Below, piece by piece: positions 10,875 to 22,960 of a stretch of DNA of 64,000 nucleotides (the stretch's first letter is position 1; each line of letters starts with the position of its first letter). The notes under the pieces are model-generated. The model made no database searches and was not told where the DNA came from. It saw only the letters and a program-made list of their open reading frames with translations. The position numbers and the translations under genes were made by a program. This DNA comes from Exophiala sp. HKRS030 (Eukaryota > Ascomycota > Eurotiomycetes > Chaetothyriales > Herpotrichiellaceae): positions 682,001 to 746,000 of the forward strand of contig JAHWDD010000004.1 in NCBI GenBank assembly GCA_023897205.1. Reading direction: 5' to 3'.

Positions 10875-12217
10875 ATGTCGAGTCCGTCGCAACATAACAT
10901 CACAGCTATGGACAGGTTTTTCACTCCATGGCTTCCAACTCCCCAATCGTCCTATCTGTTTACGAACGCAAACGTCGTCGACACTGCTGAGGGTATAATC
11001 CGGCAGAATGTGTCCATCCTCATTGCGAATGGTCTGATCATCTCAATTAATGACATAATCAGCGACGCTCCGACGGACGTCATCGAAGTTGACCTGGAAG
11101 GCAAATACCTGTGTCCAGGCCTGATCGACGCACACGTCCACATCGGCGCGACGCCAGGAGAGAAGGACCTGCAGGCACTCCACACAGTCCCTAGGCACAC
11201 GGTGATATATCGAACAACATATGTATTTCGAGATATTCTCTCGCGAGGCTTCACAACAGTCAGAGATTGTGGTGGAGCAGATTTGTCCATGAAAGAGGCA
11301 ATCCAACAGGGAGTTGTTCCAGGACCTCGTCTCTACATCGCTGGCCACGCCTTGAGTCAAACAGGAGGACACGGTGACATGCGGAGCTCTCATCAGCATC
11401 AATCCACGTCATGCGGATGTGGCAACGTTGGCGGACTGGCTAGGATCTGCGACGGCGTCGCCGAGTGTCTCCATGCGGCGAGAGACGAGCTCAGGCGTGG
11501 AGTCGACTTCATCAAGATCATGGGCAGTGGAGGCATGATCAGCCCGACGGACAAACTCGAATCTGTTCAGTTCACCCCCGAGGAGATTCGAACCATCACA
11601 TCTGTGACCGCGGCTGCCGGGACATATGCTACATCGCATGCATATACCCCTGCAGCGATACGGAACTCGATTGAAAATGGAGTAATGGGCATTGAACATG
11701 GGAATCTGATCGACGAAGCAACAGCGAGATTAATGGCGGAAAAGGGGTTTATCTGACGCCAACCCTCGCAACCTTCGCCACCATGGCTGAAGGTCTCTTT
11801 GCAGAGCACGTTCCACTGCCTTACAGAAACGCGAACAAGGCATTGCTAGCCGCTGGACAGAGGGCCATCAAGATCGCCAAAGCTGCAGGGGTGACAATGT
11901 GTTTTGGCTCCGACCTGTTGGGTCCATTGTCGACGTTTCAGTCAAGAGAGTTCTCCCTTAGAGCCACCACGGTATTGACTCCGATAGAGATCCTACAAAG
12001 CGCAACAGTGAATCCGGCCAAAATGATGGGATTGCCTCAAGCTGGTCAAGTCAAGGAAGGATTTTGGGCGGATCTGATCGTGTTGAAGTCAAATCCTTTG
12101 GAGGACATAACTGTTTTGGATCGGACAAAAACCGAATTGCTTGCTGTTTTCAAGGATGGTAGACCGTATTATAGTAAGTTGGCAAAGATTACTGGGTCTT
12201 TGAACGTACCTACGTGA
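10875..12217 (+). CDS. Metal-dependent amidohydrolase (imidazolonepropionase/prolidase-like), one frame break
   Basis: This is a TIM-barrel amidohydrolase of the COG1228 type. The metal ligands are all present: HVH at residues 87-89 (in PGLIDAHVHIG), Lys214 in FIKIMGSGG, His255 in TSHAY, His275 in GIEHGN, and Asp in CFGSD after the break. The frame breaks at the GGGG run 11744-11747. Upstream ends with MAEKGFI and a stop; the other frame resumes as VYLTPTLATF and runs to 12217. One extra G would give a single 447-residue protein. Relatives hydrolyse cyclic amides or Xaa-Pro dipeptides, and some fungal ones act on mycotoxins; the substrate here is unknown. An in-frame Met at residue 12 could be the start instead. 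Confidence 0.85.
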
Positions 12218-12643
12218 GATAGTTTGTAATGTGTGGGAAGTTGTCGAGAATGGTTCCCAGAACATACAATCGTTGATGCAATCATTCGGGCGAGTTTTCC
12301 TTCCCAGAGATTAGTGTCATGTTGTTTGATCTGTGCCTTGCAATTGCGTGATGCGTCGTGTAGGAAGCAGAAATGTGCAGTAGGAAAGGGCCCGCAAGGC
12401 TGGAGATATGTGCAAGGCTGAGGCGGATAAACATCGGAGCCTGATCGTGGGAAGAGTGCCCGCGCCAGTCATTTCACTACGTAGTACTTCCAACCCGGCT
12501 GCCACCACCAACTTGTCCTACGATACAGGCTACCATCAATCCTAGAAATCTTAGTATCCTCGATTCTCAGCTTTGGGAAAGGCATCAACCTCTTCTCGAA
12601 ACAGCTTCAATTCGAGATCGGCGCCGTGCGCGCACTATCCACC
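12218..12643. other. Intergenic, promoter of VPS60
   Basis: Only short frames. A pyrimidine-rich leader precedes the ATG at 12644. Confidence 0.45.
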
Positions 12644-13359
12644 ATGAATCGTCTCTTTGGATCCAAGAACACCGGACCCAAACCCACTCTAAGCAGTGCC
12701 ATCTCAAATGTACTGATACTCCCCAATGCTAGACACTCCATAACCTGGTTGATCTAACCTATATTGTGTAGGTAGAAACACGCTCTGACTCAATCGACGT
12801 CAAACTCGCCAAAATCAATGCCGAACTATCCGCATACCAGAGCAAGCTTGCAAAGATGCGTGACGGACCAGGCAAACAAGCCATCAAGCAGAAAGCTCTG
12901 AAGGTGCTACAACGGCGCAAGATGTACGAATCACAACGCGATCAATTACAACAACAAGCTTGGAACATGGAACAGGCGAACATGATGCAAGATAACTTGA
13001 AGAATGTCATGACCACAGTGGATGCGATGAAGACGACGAATAAGGCTCTCAAACAGCAGTACGGCAAGATCAACATTGACAAGATCGAGCAGATGCAGGA
13101 CGAGATGGCTGATTTGATGGAGATTGGTAATGAGATCAACGAGAGTATTAGTCGGGCATACGATGTGCCGGAAGATGTGGATGAGGCCGAGTTGGATGCC
13201 GAGCTGGAGGCTTTGGGCGAGGATATGATGTTCGAGCAGGAAATGGGCATAGGGGAGAGTGCTCCTGGTTTCTTGCAAGATGAAGTTGCACCACCGCAGT
13301 TTATCGACGAACCACCTGAGCAAGCAAAGGTCAAGGAGGCTGCGGGTGGTGTTGGCTAA
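12644..13359 (+). CDS. VPS60: ESCRT-III-associated protein Vps60 (CHMP5 family)
   Basis: Exon 1 is 12644-12709 and exon 2 is 12772-13359; the 62-nt intron has a TCTAACC branch site and a GTAG end. The product has 217 residues. The start MNRLFG, the SIDVKLAKINAELSAYQ helix, a basic N-terminal half (GKQAIKQKALKVLQRRKMYE) and an acidic C-terminal half with DEAELDAELEALGED are the layout of Snf7-domain proteins, and the N-terminus matches CHMP5/Vps60. The protein regulates Vps4 and the ESCRT-III filament on endosomes during multivesicular-body formation. It converges with PSF3, with 230 bp between stops. Confidence 0.92.
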
Positions 13360-13589
13360 GATGTTACACATGGTCAAACAACAAATATGTGTCGAATTTC
13401 TATGAGCGTTCAGCATTGATGAATTCAACGACGTTGCATTGCTATCTCATCATCCATGTGTATGCCATCTGCATATCCTATCCTGTTATCCTCCTACAAA
13501 ACTTGGGATCCCATAAGACGTCAAAACTCCGCGCTATGCTCCCAAACACAATTCAAAGACACACCTGCGGCCAATACCATGCTCTATGC

Positions 13590-14474
13590 CTAACCACTCT
13601 TCTTCAAGTCCTGCGTCCAAACCCTCGTAGCCTTCGGTCCATCATGCGCGGCCTTGAAGAGCGATCTCTCAGTCTCATCAAGCCCCCTCAAAAACTCAGC
13701 GCCTCCGCCCAACGCACCTCTCGGATTATGCGCATGATCCGCTATCTCTGAAGCTCGTTGCTTGAAAGTCTGCTCACACGAACCCGCGTAACAAAGTCAG
13801 CAAAACCGGTTTCAAAGACAAGCCAAATAATCGATTGGTAGGAGTGAGAAGACCTTACATCAACCAGAGTGTCCAGCACGTCTTGATCGTCGAACAATTC
13901 CATGATGCGTGACGCGAGAGCGTAGTAATGCGGTGCTTGGGACCGTAGGTCCACGGTCTTGGGATTAGCTCGTAGCGCATTGATGACTCTTTGCTGGAGC
14001 GGTGTTGGAAAATCTAGCGTCACTAGTGGCTGGGAGCCGGGAGTATTGCTAGTTGTGAGGAGACAGGTAGTGTTAGTTTTGAAGTTGTAGACACAGCATT
14101 CTTTCAATCGAGTCGTAGAGCCACGGAGAGTTGGTGGAAATGACAGCCGATATCACCCCACGCCGGCCTGTCTCAAAGAAGTCCGCAGAAGACAAGATTG
14201 AAGGAGACAACTCACTCAGTCGATACCGCGAGCATGATGCCCAACCACATAGGTAAATCAATCTTGGTGCCGGCTTTGATCTGTTTCAGTGGGAAAATAT
14301 TCCAGTGATCAGTTCTCGGTCTTTCTGTTCGTCAAAATTGAAGGCTCCGATTGTTTATCTTACCGTGTCACCGGCATTGCCGTCAAGATATCCCAACCCA
14401 GGCACATCGATCTGGAATGTGCATGGCAATTTTTGCGAATCCGTCAGGATCGCGTCGACGTCGTAATACGACAT
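13590..14474 (-). CDS. PSF3: GINS complex subunit Psf3
   Basis: Psf3 is part of GINS, which joins Cdc45 and Mcm2-7 in the replicative CMG helicase. Exons are 14364-14474, 14216-14280, 13859-14048 and 13590-13769, giving 181 residues. The N-terminus MSYYDVDAILTDSQKLPCTF, then VPGLGYLDGNAGD, KAGTKIDLPMWLGIMLAV and NALRANPKTVDLRSQAPHYY are strong Psf3 hallmarks. Exon 4 ends the protein with TFKQRASEIADHAHN and a tail. The 167-nt second intron (14049-14215) is the longest; I chose it because it joins LAVST to NTPGSQPLVTLDFP without adding residues. Divergent with dynactin p27, 337 bp between starts. Confidence 0.93.
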
Positions 14475-14811
14475 TGTTACCAGTTGATGCACGAGTGAAT
14501 GAGCATTTCACTACGGGAAGGACGTTCTCAATATGTCAGATGTGTTCTAAACAGAGTAGTCTTGAAGAACAAGTGAAGGACGAACCGAATAGTCACAAAG
14601 GTAAGGATTGAAGTGTTGTTGACTGAGGACCAATCAAACGCGTCGAAGTCCGGTCCTTTAATTCGCTCCACCTGTCGTTCCCTTTTGACTCAGCCTTGGT
14701 CGAACACCACGAATCTCGAACTGTCTCTAGCATGATATTTCAGAAAACGACTCACCACTCCTTCAGCCCACATCTGTGCACCAAAAAACCGACATTCCCA
14801 ACAATGAGACA
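14475..14811. promoter_or_regulatory. Divergent promoter PSF3 / dynactin p27
   Basis: 337 bp between two start codons facing away from each other. No coding frame; must hold both promoters. Confidence 0.5.
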
Positions 14812-15570
14812 ATGACATCCACAACGACAACGACCACCACAACAACGACATCCATACCGCCAGTGACACTCCCTCCATCAACACATCTCGATCCCCGCGC
14901 CTATGTCCGAGGCCACCACGGTATCACACTAGGAGAGCACGTCGTAATCCACCCACGGGCGCATCTGATCGCCATCCACGGCCCGCTCTTCATCGCCGAC
15001 AAGTCCATCGTCGGTGAGAACTGTGTGATCGGAGGCCCAGTGCCAGCGGCGGCAAGTGGTGGAACTTCATCAACCTCTGCAGCGACAGCGGCCGCGGCAA
15101 CCCCAGGACTCCAAGCGTCTAGCAGCAGTAGAGCGGCTGGCGCTGATAGTCTGGATGACGATCAAGAACCTGATCCTGTGAAAACAATGATCGGATCTAA
15201 TGTTCATCTTCAATCAAATGTTCACGTGCTGGCAGGGGCCAAAGTCCACGATGCCGCCATTCTCGAGTCGAATGTCGTCGTGCTTGCTGGTGTGACTGTC
15301 GGTGCTCATTCGAAGATCACGGCTGCTACGACGGTCGATCACGATGTGCCTGATTGGACGGTAGTCTTGGGTGATGGGTCTCGGCGGACTAGAAGGCAGA
15401 ACTCGACGCCACTCCGCGATGATGGAGGGAGGGACAGTGTCAAAGGTACAGAAAGTCCGGCAGAGACGGTCGAGCGAATACGTCTCAAGGCAATGGATAA
15501 GGAAAGGGAGGGCACACTGGTAATGCTACGTATGGCCCAGCGTGGAGCGACTGCTGCCAGGAAGAAATAA
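14812..15570 (+). CDS. Dynactin subunit 6 (p27), left-handed beta-helix
   Basis: A single-exon gene of 252 residues. Dynactin p27 sits in the pointed-end complex that caps the Arp1 filament and helps dynein bind cargo. The hexapeptide-repeat pattern is visible in STHLDPRAYVRGHHGITLGE, VVIHPRAHLIAIHGPLFIA, NCVIGGP and, after an insertion, NVHLQSNVHVLAGAKV and ILESNVVVLAGVTVGAHSKI. The Met at 14812 is the first in-frame ATG and is followed by a poly-Thr tract from ACN triplets. An Ala/Ser/Gly-rich insertion of about 45 residues (roughly 80-125) interrupts the helix. The C-terminal helix contains ERIRLKAMDKEREG. Confidence 0.87.
   Translation: MTSTTTTTTTTTTSIPPVTLPPSTHLDPRAYVRGHHGITLGEHVVIHPRAHLIAIHGPLFIADKSIVGENCVIGGPVPAAASGGTSSTSAATAAAATPGLQASSSSRAAGADSLDDDQEPDPVKTMIGSNVHLQSNVHVLAGAKVHDAAILESNVVVLAGVTVGAHSKITAATTVDHDVPDWTVVLGDGSRRTRRQNSTPLRDDGGRDSVKGTESPAETVERIRLKAMDKEREGTLVMLRMAQRGATAARKK
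14816..14852 (+). repeat. ACN trinucleotide tract (poly-Thr)
   Basis: A run of ACA/ACG/ACC codons encodes about ten threonines at the N-terminus of the dynactin p27 gene. Confidence 0.8.
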
Positions 15571-15878
15571 ACTATCGAGACCAGCAGCCTGTGTAGACTG
15601 CCCATCTATTACAGCCGTAGGAGAAAATATGAGCAGATAACGAACAGAGAAACCGACCTGCGGCGAGCAGATCACTTTGATCTTGTATTGTACATGCTTA
15701 GCCCTATGCTCTTATGAGCTATTCATCCATTTTCAGTTTAACTCTGGTCTCATCCTAAGAGCACCACCCCAGTGTAATAATGCCGTTTCCTAACCTCCCA
15801 CGTACGAAGCACCATCGCCATGCATAGCTCAAGATTAATCCTTCCCTTGTAAAGACACGTTTGAAACATGTCCATCGA

Positions 15879-18800
15879 TTATGATGGACCTCCGCTTGAG
15901 CCTCGAGCTCGCTTTCCCTGCCCAACATCACCCGACTCACCATCCTCACGAGCTCTCTTGTTGCCTGCGGGTGTGAATTGTGCGGCATTTGGGTTGAGGT
16001 TGCCTCGACCTGGACTGCCCGACACATGGTTGCCGCGACTGGCTTGCTGAGGGATGCCGGTCTGTCCTCCACGTCCTCCTCTAGGGAGTCCACCACGACC
16101 CCGTGGAATTCCACTAGCTCCACGACCTCCGCGGAAAGCTCCTCCTCGAGGAATCCCTGACTGTGGTTGTTGTGACGCCTGAGGTGGCTTCATCGACTCC
16201 GGGTCAAGCGGCTCACTGGGTTTGTCCGATGTCGCGTCAGCTACCTTCACTTCTTCGACCTGAAGGCCTGTTGCTGCTTCTGCCGGTCCTGCCTGAGGAG
16301 CAGGTGTTGTAGTTGTTGGAGCTTGAGAATTCGTCGCAGGAGTGCTTGTGTTTGCGACCGACGAAGATTCTACCTTGGTTGGAGGCACGGTAGAGCCGGA
16401 AGGGATCGAAGCAGTCGTGGGAGTGGGGCCTGCAGGTTTTGCCAAAGGTGCAGGTTTTGCATCCTTTGCAATAGCCCAGACTTCGCCCACGGGCTTTTCT
16501 GGGGTTTCCTCTGCAGCTTTCTTGACCACGTCAAGTTTTGCATTTGCTGCACGAGCTTGGCCTTGGGCCATGTTAATTTTGAGTTGACTCTTCTTTTCAG
16601 CAAGCTGTTCGGCGTTCTTAACTTGTTCAGCAATCTTCTTCGCAGACTCTTCGTCGAAATACAATTTCTTCATCGTCAACTCCTCTTGGTGTTGAATGAT
16701 GAGAGATTGTTTCTCTTGTGCGAGCAACTCTTCGTAGTGCTTCTCCAGGACGACTTTCTCTGCCTCATACTTCTCATGTTCTTCGCGAATAATTTCCTCC
16801 TTTACCGAGGCTATCTTTTGTTCAAGATCCTCACTTTGCGCATGTTCCACTCCGTTGGTCTGAATCGCTGATTTGGCCTCAAGCTGTTGTCGCAAGGCTT
16901 CGGTCTCTTTGGTAACACGGTTCTTGATGTTTCTCGTCACCAGATCTTTCATGTATTGGTTGTTCTTGGCAAGGTATAGAGCAGTTTCTGTCGACGTCAC
17001 GGCAGCGTTCAGTGTCTCATCAGTGAGACGCTCGCCTGAACTGGGAGCGTCAACAGTCTCAGAGGTTTGCTCAGTTTGTGTATGCGACTGAGGGTTTGAT
17101 GTTGTGCTTTCATTTGTCGTAATATCGGGAACGGTAGCACCTGTCGTAGTTTGCGCTTTGAGTGCTTCGAGCTCTTTCTGATGTTCCGCTGCCAGTCTAG
17201 TCGCAAGCTCCTCCAAAGCAGCTGCCTTCGCTTGCTGGGCTTCCACCTTGAATGTTCGGAGTCGGTTGTTGAGTAAGTTTTCATTATTGGCAATCCGCGC
17301 CTTAAATTTCTCTTCTTGAGACGCATGCAATTCGTCAATCTCCTGAGTCTTGGCAGCCAAAGAGGTCTCAAGTTCTTCAACCTTAGCCTCAAGTTCGACG
17401 ACTCGAGTTTTGGCCTCTGATGCCTCATTATTGACTGACTCTGAGGACTTGTTGTGGTCTCCATTCGCTTGGGTTTCTGAGATGGACGCAACTTCAGCCC
17501 GAGATTCGGTCAGTTTCTCGTTAACGGCGTCGAGTTCATTCTGCAGAGTTTCTTTTTCTGCCAGGGCAGCATCGAGTTGTCCCTTCACTTCACTCAAATT
17601 AGCCGCTCGTTTGCGCAGGACTTCTTTAAACTGAGTTTCAAGACGTGTCTTCTGCTCGGCGTTCGCAGATTTGATTGCATTTTGGGTTTCTTCAGCTTGC
17701 GCCTGAAATTCATTCTTGGCCTGGTCTCTTTCTGCAATAGCTTCTTGAAGCTCTTTCTGGGCTTGATCACGCTCGTTTTCGAGACCTGTAATTCTTTCTT
17801 TGAGAGCCTCAAGCTCTGCTGGATCAACTCGATCATATTTGGAGAGGATGTTTTGAGTCCTCTGTTGCCAATGATCACGGTCATCTTGGGCCAACTTGAG
17901 CTCACCTTCCCTAAGCTCTACAAGATTTTCTAGCTCGGCGACGCGAGCTTGCAAATTTTGTAGTTGTCCCTCCACTTCCTCAATGTGCTTCGACTTTTCG
18001 GAGAGTGCCTGACTTGCTTGCTTTGCCTCAGCGCGCAGAGTAACACTGCTCTCACGGAACAAATTCAACTCGTTGAGCGTATCCATCAGTTTATTATGGC
18101 TCATTGCGTTTCTCTCGGCATCAGCTTCGACAAGTCGTTGTTGATCCAGCTTAAGTCGTGTCTCGTCGAGTTGGGACTGAGCGAAGTCAAGTTGTTGACG
18201 TAACCTCTTAGCTTCTTGTGTAGAAAGCTGATACTGTACATCAACAATGTCTTTCTCGCGGCGAAGGTAAGTGATGACTTCTTGAAGCCTATCCAGTTCA
18301 GCTGTAGGTGGTGAATTATTTTCGGTGTTTTGATTGTCAGCCAAGGCTGCCCGGTCACGCTGAAGCGCTGTGATCTGCTGTGTGACGCTCTCAAGTTGAC
18401 TATGCAGAAGGTTATTTTGCTGTGAAACCTCTTCGCGTCGCTTCCGAAGATCTGCAATCTCGCGCTCGTATCGATCTTTCATATCGTCGAAGCTGACCTC
18501 CTTTTGCTCGAAATTTGTCCTAAAGGTTTCTGCTTGAGTCTTGAGGTCAACCATCTGCAGGCGTAATTGGTTTGCCTCATCCCTGACAATCTGCAAGGTC
18601 TTGGCGGCTTCTGCGTGTTTGACCAATTCATTCTCATAATTTTGTTGTGCTTCAGTGGCAATTTGGGCTTGAATCTTCGAGGCTTCAAGATTGAACTGAG
18701 CCTGCTCAAAGCTCTTCTCGGCCTCCGTCTTGAGGCGCTCAATCTCGGATTGAAGTCCAGCCCGTGCTTCTTCAAGCTTTCGACTGACTTCTCCTTGTTC

Positions 18801-21800
18801 ATCTCTAAGACGAGACAATTCGGTATTAGACGTGCTAAGCTCCGAGGATATGTCTTCAATACGTTGCTCGAGATCTTTGATCTTTGACTCTTTCTCTGCA
18901 AGTACAGTCTCGGTCTCCTCTCGATACTGATCGTTAGTTTCGCCCAATTCCTGGAGACGCTCTTCACTCGATTGGCTGATGCTCTTATAAACTTCGACTT
19001 GCTCATGGGCTCTTTCGAGTTCGGAACTCTTGAGCTCAAGGTCGCGTCGAAGCTCGGAGACCTCCACCTCCAATTCTTGTTCCCTGGTCAGTGAAGTGTC
19101 TTCGTTCTCATTGGCATCGTTTGTGGCCTCGGTTCGACGGGTCAGCACCTCCAAGCGCTCTTCTGCAGAACGAAGCTCCACTGTAAGTTCGTCAACTCGA
19201 GCTTGAAGATGATCTCGAGCGGTTTTGGCGGAGGCCAGTTCTTCCTTGGTGGCGCTCAGACTTGTGACTAGATCATCGATCCTCTTTTGACTCTGATCAT
19301 GCTCATATTCACGGCGGAGAGCTGCTTTTTTGTTCTCCTCGAGCTCATCATTCAACTTCCTCTTAACTGATTGCAGTTCGGATTCCAACGATTCAGCTTG
19401 GGATTGGAGTCGTCTGCGAGTCTCAGAGTCTGCTTGTTCACGTTCGTTGATGATGGATTGAAGGCTGGCTGTCAGCGAATCGAGTCGGCTCCGTTCGTTT
19501 CTGAGAGACTCGTTGTCTTCGATCAATCTTCTTTCTACACTCTTCCACAGGTCCTTTTCTGCTTTCAGATTTGCAGAGTCGCGGCGGAGGCTGTCGACTA
19601 ATCCGCGTGCTTCGACTAGTTCTTCTGCAACCTGCTGAGTCTTCAACTCCTGTTTTGCGGCAGTTTCCATTGCGGTCCATGAACGCTTCTGGATTTCACC
19701 ATTCTCCGTCTTGAGAGAATTATAATTTGCTTGAAGCATCTCATAGCGTTGATTTGCTGCTGTGAGTTGACCCACTGTCCGACTTATGTCGGCTTGTAGT
19801 GTCGAACTTTTCCGTGTAAGTTCGTCAACTTGTGTTTTTAAAGCCGTATGGTCAGTCGAGGCCTCTCTGCGATACGTATCAAAGTGTTGCTGAAGGTCCT
19901 TGAGTAGTTTGCTATAATCGGAATCTCCCGAGTCCAAGACCGCTGGGGAGTCAGCACGGGGTACAGGCAACGACCTTGAGAAGTCGACTGGCTGGATTCC
20001 GTCTTTCAACAATCCACGCTTGGTGAGCATACTGCGAAGAATATCTCGCTCTTTGGCGAAGCTATTGCTCTGTGCAATTTGCGACTTGAGTTCATCCTTT
20101 AAGGTGCCAACCTGCTGGCGAAGATGCTCCACTTCCTGCAGAAGAGCATGATGTTGCTCTTCTTTCTCCTTTGCTTCGTTGCTCTCCAGTTGACTGACTA
20201 GATTCCGAATGGTTTTGAGCTGATTCTCATTCTGTTGCTGCAACTCGGTAATATTTCTGAACACAATCAATCGTTGATTGATGACTTGTTGTGTTTCAGA
20301 CAAGTCGGCCACGTCATTTGCAAGAGCTTGGTTGGCTTGCGCTTCAAGTTCCTCGAAATCCTCTCTAGTCAGGCTCTCACCGTGTTCTCTGACATGTTGT
20401 TCGATCATGAGGTGACGAAGCTGTGAGCCCAGATCGCGAAGTTGTTGGGCCAGGACCTGTGCCTCTTTCGATTTAGCCTCAAAGCGACCCTGGGTTGCTC
20501 TGAGTTCTTTCAATGCAGATTCTCGGTCACTGTTGGCCTTGTCCACGATGGAGGACATTTCCACAACCTCGCTCTGCAGCCTATCGTGATCAAGACGCAG
20601 CTCCTCGATCTCCGGTTTATTGTTTTCAAGCTCTTCAACAATTGAATCGAGGTTCGTTCGAAGTTGTTCATTGGCTCGTTTCTCACGCTGCAGCTCACCT
20701 TCTAGCTTTTGATATTCACTGAAGAGCTGTGTGACCGTCATCTGAGCCTTTGGTCTTGATAACGTTGAAGGTGAGAACACGCCGCTGGGTGTACTGGCGC
20801 GTAGGGGAGTTGAGAAGCTTGCGCCATTGATGGCCCTCTGAGGTGTGCTTGGTCTGGCGCGGGCTTCTTCAATCTCCGATTTCAATTGCTCAAGCGAGGC
20901 TTCCAATTCGGCAACTCGTTCTTCGGCAGCAACTCTGTCAGCATGTTCTGTCTCGCTCTCAGCTCGGATTGCGCCAATTTCGTCTGCTGCTTCTTCACGA
21001 ATCTCCTCCAAAGCTGTTGATAGTTCTTGGACACGCTCCTTGGCTGTCTCAGCAGCAGCTTGTTGTAGGTTTGCCAATCGTTGAGTTGCCTCAATCTCAC
21101 TGCGAAGAGCGTCTTCAGAGGAAGTCTTCTCTTCACGCAGCTTCTGGATGTCTTCTAAGAGGTCCTCAAATTTAGACTGATGGTCCTCAAGTCGATTCTT
21201 GAGACTTGTTTCGGAGCGGCGTAGAGCTTCGGCCTCGGATATGCTTTGCTCGTTTGCTCTCGTCAATTCGGAGATCCTGGCATTCTTTTCTTTCCGAAAG
21301 TTGCTGTGTTCCTCTGCCTTTATTTTTCGCTCATTCTCAAGCCATTCATTGTTCTTTTTCAGGAGATCCACCTCTTGTTGGAGGCTCTGCTCCTTGAATT
21401 TGGCTGAAGCGACGGCTGCATTGGCCTGTTGGACATTCTGTTCAAGTGTGGTAATCTGTCTCCGAAATTCCACAGCCTTCTGATGCTGGGCTGCCAGGTC
21501 TTGGGAGATATTCTCGTAGGACACCGTTTTGGACTCGAGCAGAGCCAGCGTGTCTCGATTGGCAGACTCCAATGAGGCAACACGGGCCTTCAAAGTGTTG
21601 ACCTCAGAGTTCTCATTTGCTGTGGCAGATCGGAAGTTTTCAAGTTCAGACTCTAATCGAGTTCGGACGTTCTCTGCGATGAAGATTAGCCACGAAGGGT
21701 ATGAATGGATTTTCAGGAATGCATACCGGATGTTTGCAATTCCACGCGTAGTTTGGAAGACTCTGCTAATGCCTTGTCTCGAGAGTTCTGTAGGACCTTG

Positions 21801-22015
21801 GCTTTGGATTCACTTGTTCTTACAACAGTCTCGAGTTCCACCTCAAGTTTGAGTTTCTGAGATTTGCTCTGCTCGTATTCTTTCACCCTCGATTCGATGC
21901 CGCTGAGTAGAGTTTTTACAAGATCGGTGGATGGAGAGTCAAGTAAGGACGAGATGGTAGTCTCGGGAACAGACGAGAAAGCCGATATGGCACGTAAGTC
22001 GATGTCTGTAGCCAT
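15879..22015 (-). CDS. MLP1: Nuclear basket protein Mlp1/TPR
   Basis: Exon 1 is 21727-22015 and exon 2 is 15879-21673; the 53-nt intron (GTATGC donor, GCTAATC branch, CGCAG acceptor) joins LQTS to ENVRTRLESELE. The product has 2027 residues, in the range of fungal Mlp/TPR proteins. Almost the whole length is heptad-repeat coiled coil rich in Glu, Gln, Lys and Leu. The tail is Pro/Ala/Thr-rich and ends in Gly/Arg repeats (GGAFRGGRGASGIPRGRGG). Mlp1/TPR forms filaments of the nuclear-pore basket and works in mRNA quality control and checkpoint-protein docking. Nearly 6 kb of coding sequence has no frame break. The Met at 22015 (MATDIDLRAIS) is preferred over one at 22120. Confidence 0.93.
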
Positions 22016-22960
22016 GATGGCAGGCTCCAGGTGGTGGAAGACTGGTTGTAAATGCTGGAAAGAACGGAGATGACAACAAGGGATTTTCGAGAGAATGCGC
22101 TCACCGCCACGCGTCTCCAAAGAAGGTATCTGATGGACCTTCGAGAGCCTTGATCATGACGCGATTGTCTCTGACCAAGAGAAGGCTCTCAGAGAGTTTG
22201 TGGTGGAACGAGAAATATCGAAGTTGAGATCGAGTGAACGTGGAGATGGTTTCCCAAACATAAGGCACAGAATTGCGGGCAAGGCAATGCGCATGCAGCC
22301 TCAGGTTAACGCCAGCCAGTGATGAATAGGGAAGGCCAGCCGAAGGGTGAAGCGTGAACAGTCACGAAAATGTCGCCTAAATAGGCCTCTAACTTTTCAC
22401 TCTGAGCTCTAGAGCGACTAAAGTGTGTTATACCTAAGGCAGTGAAGTCTGGTTAGCTGTTTAGTTAACAGGCGAGTGAAGCAAAACGAGGTGGCGCCTA
22501 ATAAGGCCGGTGTGCAGGTTGCCTAACAGTTTGTTTAGCGTCGCCTAAGCGCAAGGGCATGCTAAGTAGGAGGAACGTGACCAAGCAGTTGACTAACTAC
22601 CTAGTTAAACTAGTTAGTACCCAACCAAGAACCCCTCAGCTTCCCCAGCTCGTCCGTGGCCGATCTTATGTCAGTTTGTTTGACTTCGTCTTCTTTGTTC
22701 CACACTCATCACGTTCATTCTGTCAACACTTGGACTTGTCAGCTTTTCGACCTTTCAACGTTCGCAGACGCTTCACGTTTACTTCTCCACACAGACACCA
22801 TCCATATCGATCCTTCCCTTTGCAGCCTTTGTCGATATCGAACCAAATAACACACCGGTTGCGGACTGACCCCTTCCAAGCAGTATCAGTAAGCTATCTG
22901 CCTACTGCTACCACCACCGTCCTCTACGAAAGCGCGGCTCCTGCTCTTGCTTGGCCGGTC
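22016..22960. promoter_or_regulatory. Divergent region MLP1 / TFIIE-beta
   Basis: A 945-bp region with many GCCTAA/TTAGGC and GTTAACTAGTTA-like short palindromic words between 22370 and 22620. From 22620 it becomes C/T-rich, like a fungal 5'UTR. A frame is open from 22559 to the TFIIE-beta Met, but its composition does not look like protein. Confidence 0.45.

Noticed and set aside
11748..11800. Intron in place of the amidohydrolase frame break
   Set aside because: Possible GT...AG pairs do not restore the frame and would remove the conserved LTPTLATF segment.
9332..12217. NmrA-like gene plus amidohydrolase as a secondary-metabolite cluster
   Set aside because: No synthase, P450, transporter or regulator nearby; flanking genes are housekeeping.
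22559..22960. N-terminal 134 codons of the open frame ahead of TFIIE-beta
   Set aside because: Composition is like a CT-rich leader and lacks the Ser/Pro/Lys-rich TFIIE-beta N-terminus.
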